Below are positions 25,595 through 29,214 of a DNA stretch of 29,214 bases, piece after piece; positions within the stretch are counted from its first letter, which is position 1; each line of letters opens with the position of its first letter. The position numbers and the translations under genes were made by a program. The notes below the pieces were generated by a model, which saw only the letters and a program-made list of their open reading frames with translations, made no database searches and was not told the DNA's origin. The stretch lies in contig CAKUKR010000020.1 of assembly GCA_934663645.1 (NCBI GenBank), positions 1 through 29,214 on the forward strand, written 5' to 3'. Source of the DNA: an uncultured Muribaculaceae bacterium. Lineage in GTDB: Bacteria > Bacteroidota > Bacteroidia > Bacteroidales > Muribaculaceae.

Positions 25595-26551
25595 TTAGAG
25601 CTCTGGCATCTCCAGTTTGACCTGCTGGGCCTTGGCTGCCTTCTGCTCTGTTTTCACTGCAGCCTTACTGCTGCCGTATATATCGTCTTCGTTATCATAT
25701 TCTCTTACATTGCCACAGTTGCGCGGTTCCTTGCCGAAGCCGCAGATTTTGCCGCCGGACTGCCAATCCTCCGAAACGGAGATTTGTTTGGCGTCGAGTT
25801 CGTCTGCATCTATCTTGCCGTTGCTTGAGGCTGACAGGCTGGCATTGCCGGCAACTCCCGATATTTCCATGTCCGCTGCCGATGAACTGGAAGCTGTCAG
25901 GACATTCACCCTCGCGTCTGTCTCGAACTTAGCGGAACTTGAACACTGGATTGTTGCAGTGTCGGCTGTCAGGTGGTCAATGTCAACGTCTGCCGCTGAC
26001 GATATGTTGCCCTTTAACGACCCGACAATAGCCCCATCGATGTCTATACTGGCAGCTGATGAGGCTGTTATGTCAAGGCACGCATTTTCGGGCAAGAACA
26101 CGTTCTCCATGTCTATGCTGCCTGCAGAAGAAGCATAGAGCGTCAGCGGCTTGTCGGAATTATAATCATAGTCTACAGTCACATTGGCTGCAGAAGAGAC
26201 AGCTATGGAGCTGACAGGCGGCATCGATACGAATACAGTCACGCCGTTTATGTTGACATTGTTGCCTTTTGAATCCACCTTGCAGACCAGCTTGCGCCCC
26301 TTTTTCTCAACCACGATGTAGTCAAGCAGATTGCCCGGGCCTTCGATTTTAACATTGACGCCCTCGTGGGGGCTCGCAAGCGTATATACCACATTTACAG
26401 CGGACGATGCCTCCAGCTCATCTATCGGGCCGTCAACCTGAAGCTGCTTGACCGCTCTGGGCTTGTCCGGTCTGACGGCGTTGCCTGGCATTGAGCAGCC
26501 GCACAGCAACGCAGCCATGCATGATACCAAGAATAGTATTACTCGTGTCAT
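25595..26551 (-). CDS. Head-GIN domain (DUF2807) lipoprotein, copy A
   Basis: The product has 318 residues from the ATG at 26551; in-frame ATGs at 26578 and 26665 are less likely because the conserved upstream element ends at 26581. The leader ends in LLCGC, an acceptable if imperfect lipobox, so the mature protein may be lipid-anchored. The body repeats the head-GIN beta-helix pattern (SSAGSIDMENVFL, SSAASIDIDGAIV, SSAADVDIDHLTAD). Where copy B has Gly or Asn in several turns, copy A often has Ala. The C-terminal linker is longer, with an acidic patch and a Lys/Ala-rich part, and the end is QVKLEMPEL. It is clearly homologous to copy B over the full length. Its function is not known. Confidence 0.85.
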   Translation of the reverse strand: MTRVILFLVSCMAALLCGCSMPGNAVRPDKPRAVKQLQVDGPIDELEASSAVNVVYTLASPHEGVNVKIEGPGNLLDYIVVEKKGRKLVCKVDSKGNNVNINGVTVFVSMPPVSSIAVSSAANVTVDYDYNSDKPLTLYASSAGSIDMENVFLPENACLDITASSAASIDIDGAIVGSLKGNISSAADVDIDHLTADTATIQCSSSAKFETDARVNVLTASSSSAADMEISGVAGNASLSASSNGKIDADELDAKQISVSEDWQSGGKICGFGKEPRNCGNVREYDNEDDIYGSSKAAVKTEQKAAKAQQVKLEMPEL

Positions 26552-26580
26552 AGTAGTTCGTTTTTGTTCTTTACTCATTA

Positions 26581-26611
26581 GACGCAGCGAAACCGGAATT
26601 GTGACACACTC
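26581..26611 (-). promoter_or_regulatory. Conserved upstream element of head-GIN gene A
   Basis: The sequence on the minus strand is GAGTGTGTCACAA, 14 bp, CGTC, as upstream of gene B. About 30 bp separate it from the preferred ATG at 26551. The ATG at 26578 would lie 2 bp after CGTC, too close for a transcribed start. Confidence 0.5.
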
Positions 26612-26637
26612 GCCACGAAAAAATGCGTCTCGCACAT

Positions 26638-26671
26638 AAAAAAGCGGGTGTGCCGTTTCCGGCACATCCGC
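26638..26671 (-). terminator. Rho-independent terminator of pnp
   Basis: On the minus strand gcggatgtgccg, loop gaaa, cggcacacccgc (one mismatch) is followed by six T (26638-26643). It lies 41 bp after the pnp stop and is one of the clearest terminators in the window. Confidence 0.9.
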
Positions 26672-26712
26672 CTGTATTGCAGTCAGAGCCTTGTGTCAGG
26701 CCCGTGTGTTGG

Positions 26713-28998
26713 TCAGTCCTCGTGGTGGTCGCGGCGTTCACGGCGCGGCCCTCCTTCACGACGTCCGCCCTCACGGCGGCCTCCACCTTCGCGGCGCGGG
26801 CCACCCTCGCGGCGTTGTCCGCGGGGACGAGCCTCACGCTCCACATACCCTTCTGGTTTCGGAGCGAGCGCACGCATCGACAGACGGTACTTGCCGGTTT
26901 TCTTGTCGATTTCTATCAGCTTGACACGCACCGTGTCACCCTCCTTCAGTCCGGAAGCCTCCATATTGTCGAGGCGGTCCCATGAGATTTCGGAGATGTG
27001 CAGCAGGCCGTCCTTGCCGGGCATGAACTCCACGAATGCGCCGAAATCAAGTATCGAGCGAACCTTGCCCTCGTATACTTCACCCTCTTCGGGCTGGGCA
27101 GTGATGGTCTTGATGCGGCGGAGCGCGGCCTCGATGCCCTCCTTGTCCTTGGACGCGATTTCAACATGGCCTACGCCAGTCTTCTCGTCCTCCTCGATTG
27201 AGATGGTAGTGCCGGTCTCCTCCTGAATGCCCTGTATCACCTTGCCCTGCGGGCCGATGACTGCGCCGATCATCTCCTTCGGGATGTCGATAGTCACCAG
27301 ACGCGGAACGTGCGGCTTGTAGTCAGCGCGAGCCTCGGGGATAGTCTCGTTGATGATGCCGAGTATGTGGAGGCGGCCCTGGCGAGCCTGTTCGAGAGCC
27401 TGTTCGAGCACCTCATAGCTCAGGCCGTCGCACTTGATGTCCATCTGTGTGGCAGTGATGCCCTTTTCTGTGCCAGTCACCTTGAAGTCCATGTCGCCCA
27501 GGTGGTCCTCGTCGCCGAGGATGTCAGAGAGGACGGCATATTTCACGTTTCCGGCATCTGAAATCAGACCCATGGCGACACCGGCAACGGGGCGTTTCAT
27601 CTTCACGCCGGCATCGAGCAGCGCGAGCGTGCCGCCGCAGACTGTCGCCATTGACGACGAGCCGTTTGACTCCAGGATGTCGCTGACGATGCGGCAGGTG
27701 TAGGGGAAGCCGTCGGGGAACATACGTTTGAGCGCACGGTGGGCAAGGTTGCCGTGGCCGATCTCACGACGGCCTACGCCGCGCTGCGGACGCGCTTCGC
27801 CCGTGCTGAACGGGGGGAAGTTGTAGTGCAGCAGGAAACGCTCCTTGCTCTGGTTGAGCACGTCGTCGATGATCTTCTCGTCAAGCGTAGTGCCGAGCGT
27901 GCAGGTCACGAGCGCCTGTGTCTCGCCGCGTGTGAACACGGCAGCACCGTGAGGACCGGGCAGGTAGTCTACCTCGCACCATATCGGGCGGATGTCCGTG
28001 GTCTTGCGGCCGTCCAGGCGTATGCCCTCGTCGAGGACGCAACGGCGCATGGCTTCCTTCTCCACATCGTGGTAGTAGCGTTTCACCATGGCGATGCGCT
28101 GCTCTTCGGTATAGTTCTCAAGCTGCTCCTCGGTCATTTCCGGGAGCTGCTCTATGTATTCGTCAACGATAGCGTCAAAGCTGTCGGCTCTCCAGTGCTT
28201 GTCGGCGTTGCCGGCATGGGCAATCGCGTAAGCCTTGTCATAGCACTTCTCATGCACGTCGGCACGCAGGGCGTCGTCATTGATTTCGTGGCAGTATTCG
28301 CGCTTCACTTCCTTGCCGGCCTCCTTCATCAGCTCCATCTGCGCCACGCAGTGCTTCTTGATTTCAGCGTGCGCCACTTTCAGAGCCTCGAGCAGCTCGG
28401 CCTCGGAAACTTCGTTCATCTCTCCCTCGACCATCATGATGTTGTCGTAAGTCGCGCCCACCATGAGCTCGATGTCGGCACGCTCCATCTGTTCGAAAGT
28501 CGGGTTGATGACCCACTCGCCGTCGACGCGGGCAACGCGCACTTCGGAAATCGGGCCGTTGAAAGGGATGTCGCTTACCGCAAGAGCGGCAGAAGCGGCG
28601 ATGCCGGCGAGCGCGTCGGGAGCGTCCTTCTCGTCAGCAGAGTAGAGGGTTACGTTGACGAAAGTGTCAGCGTGGTAGTTGTCGGGGAACAGCGGACGCA
28701 GCACACGGTCAACAAGGCGTGATGTCAGGATTTCATAATCGCTGGCACGACCCTCACGTTTGAGGAATCCGCCCGGATAACGTCCGATAGATGCATATTT
28801 CTCCTTGTATTCGACTGTCAGGGGCATGAAATCGACGCCTTCGCCCGCCTCCTTGGCAGAGCATACTGTCGCCAGCAGCATCGTGTTGCCCATTCTTACT
28901 TCTACCGCTCCATCAGCTTGCTTGGCCAGTTTGCCGGTCTCGATGGTGATGGTGCGACCGTCGGGAAGGCTGATGGTTTTCTTGATTGGATTTACCAT
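26713..28998 (-). CDS. pnp: Polyribonucleotide nucleotidyltransferase (PNPase)
   Basis: The product has 761 residues from the ATG at 28998; the longer frame from 29064 is rejected because it starts at or just after the predicted transcription start and lacks homology. Domains in order: RNase PH 1 ([20 protein letters not shown]), the helical linker, RNase PH 2 ([29 protein letters not shown] and the metal site [18 protein letters not shown]), KH ([22 protein letters not shown]) and S1 ([30 protein letters not shown]). The enzyme degrades RNA 3' to 5' with phosphate and can add tails. A basic tail of about 45 residues, rich in RREGG and RGG-like units, follows the S1 domain and likely binds RNA. 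Promoter and terminator are both clear, so it is a single-gene unit. Confidence 0.97.
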   Translation of the reverse strand: MVNPIKKTISLPDGRTITIETGKLAKQADGAVEVRMGNTMLLATVCSAKEAGEGVDFMPLTVEYKEKYASIGRYPGGFLKREGRASDYEILTSRLVDRVLRPLFPDNYHADTFVNVTLYSADEKDAPDALAGIAASAALAVSDIPFNGPISEVRVARVDGEWVINPTFEQMERADIELMVGATYDNIMMVEGEMNEVSEAELLEALKVAHAEIKKHCVAQMELMKEAGKEVKREYCHEINDDALRADVHEKCYDKAYAIAHAGNADKHWRADSFDAIVDEYIEQLPEMTEEQLENYTEEQRIAMVKRYYHDVEKEAMRRCVLDEGIRLDGRKTTDIRPIWCEVDYLPGPHGAAVFTRGETQALVTCTLGTTLDEKIIDDVLNQSKERFLLHYNFPPFSTGEARPQRGVGRREIGHGNLAHRALKRMFPDGFPYTCRIVSDILESNGSSSMATVCGGTLALLDAGVKMKRPVAGVAMGLISDAGNVKYAVLSDILGDEDHLGDMDFKVTGTEKGITATQMDIKCDGLSYEVLEQALEQARQGRLHILGIINETIPEARADYKPHVPRLVTIDIPKEMIGAVIGPQGKVIQGIQEETGTTISIEEDEKTGVGHVEIASKDKEGIEAALRRIKTITAQPEEGEVYEGKVRSILDFGAFVEFMPGKDGLLHISEISWDRLDNMEASGLKEGDTVRVKLIEIDKKTGKYRLSMRALAPKPEGYVEREARPRGQRREGGPRREGGGRREGGRREGGPRRERRDHHED

Positions 28999-29074
28999 AA
29001 GTTCTTTATTGTTTTCTTCGCGTATCTCAAAAGCGTATCGTGCACCGTGCGCGACCGCAGTCAAAATTATCGCG

Positions 29075-29105
29075 CAAAGTTACAAATTTCCAACCGCACA
29101 CACAA
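29075..29105 (-). promoter_or_regulatory. Consensus promoter of pnp
   Basis: On the minus strand TTG (29103-29105), a 20-bp spacer and TAACTTTG (29075-29082) fit the consensus. The predicted leader is about 70 nt, long for this window; no RNase III-type long hairpin was noticed in it. Confidence 0.8.
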
Positions 29106-29163
29106 GTTTTACGTTATAAATCACCCTCTTAAAATCACAATGCACCTTGTCGAAGCCCAGCAC

Positions 29164-29188
29164 CTCCGAGATTTCAGGGCACTCGGAG
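29164..29188. repeat. CTCCGAGAT...CTCGGAG hairpin repeat, copy 2
   Basis: ctccgagat (29164-29172) and ctcggag (29182-29188) have the same 18-bp spacing as copy 1 and are followed by ttctc and, 12 bp later, a run of six A. It lies upstream of pnp, near the window end, and probably belongs to the 3' end of an unseen neighbouring gene. Confidence 0.55.
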
Positions 29189-29214
29189 TTCTCCGGCTAT
29201 ATGCAAAAAAGGGT

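Noticed and set aside
27739..28722. Plus-strand open frame of 327 codons
   Set aside because: It is antisense to pnp and shows only low-complexity Val/Ala/Leu content without motifs.

Overview
The window is a stretch of ordinary, densely packed bacterial chromosome, almost certainly from a GC-rich member of the order Bacteroidales (Muribaculaceae or a relative; the family is inference). The evidence is the set of promoters with the Bacteroidetes -7 box TAnnTTTG (several with a TTG element 19-20 bp upstream), the absence of clear Shine-Dalgarno sites, the folP-cdaA gene pair, an outer-membrane barrel receptor with a carboxypeptidase-like N-terminal domain, and two head-GIN (DUF2807) proteins. 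No tRNA, rRNA, CRISPR array, transposase, integrase or phage gene was seen.

Left part (1-9290): the 5' part of argS (minus) and an HU-type DNA-binding gene (minus) are separated by a palindromic REP/MITE-like element. A plus-strand operon follows with two rhomboid proteases, a membrane endonuclease/exonuclease/phosphatase-fold protein and a secreted M3 zinc peptidase, closed by a terminator. Next is a two-gene redox unit: a membrane FMN/iron-sulfur protein and a membrane-anchored nitroreductase.

Middle part (9290-17500): a PLP aminotransferase (minus); typA translationally coupled to a Fic AMPylation-type gene (plus), which collides tail to tail with radC; an efp-glycosyltransferase-radC minus-strand unit; rpmH (L34, only 51 codons) diverging from efp under consensus promoters; a nitrilase-family hydrolase and a small conserved protein (both minus).

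Right part (17500-29214): a TonB-receptor-like outer-membrane barrel protein (minus) with an odd Pro/Gly tail, folP-cdaA (folate synthesis and c-di-AMP synthesis) and an exported type I pullulanase (plus), a tandem duplication of two head-GIN proteins with matching upstream and downstream regions (minus), and pnp (minus) with an Arg/Gly-rich tail.

Most genes are core housekeeping functions. The most unusual parts are the duplicated head-GIN cassette (shared putative alternative-sigma promoter, decayed terminator, diverged membrane anchoring), the palindromic element upstream of argS, the Fic gene coupled to typA, and several small repeated hairpin elements in intergenic DNA. I did not find convincing proof of an undescribed multi-gene system; the head-GIN pair is the best candidate for follow-up.
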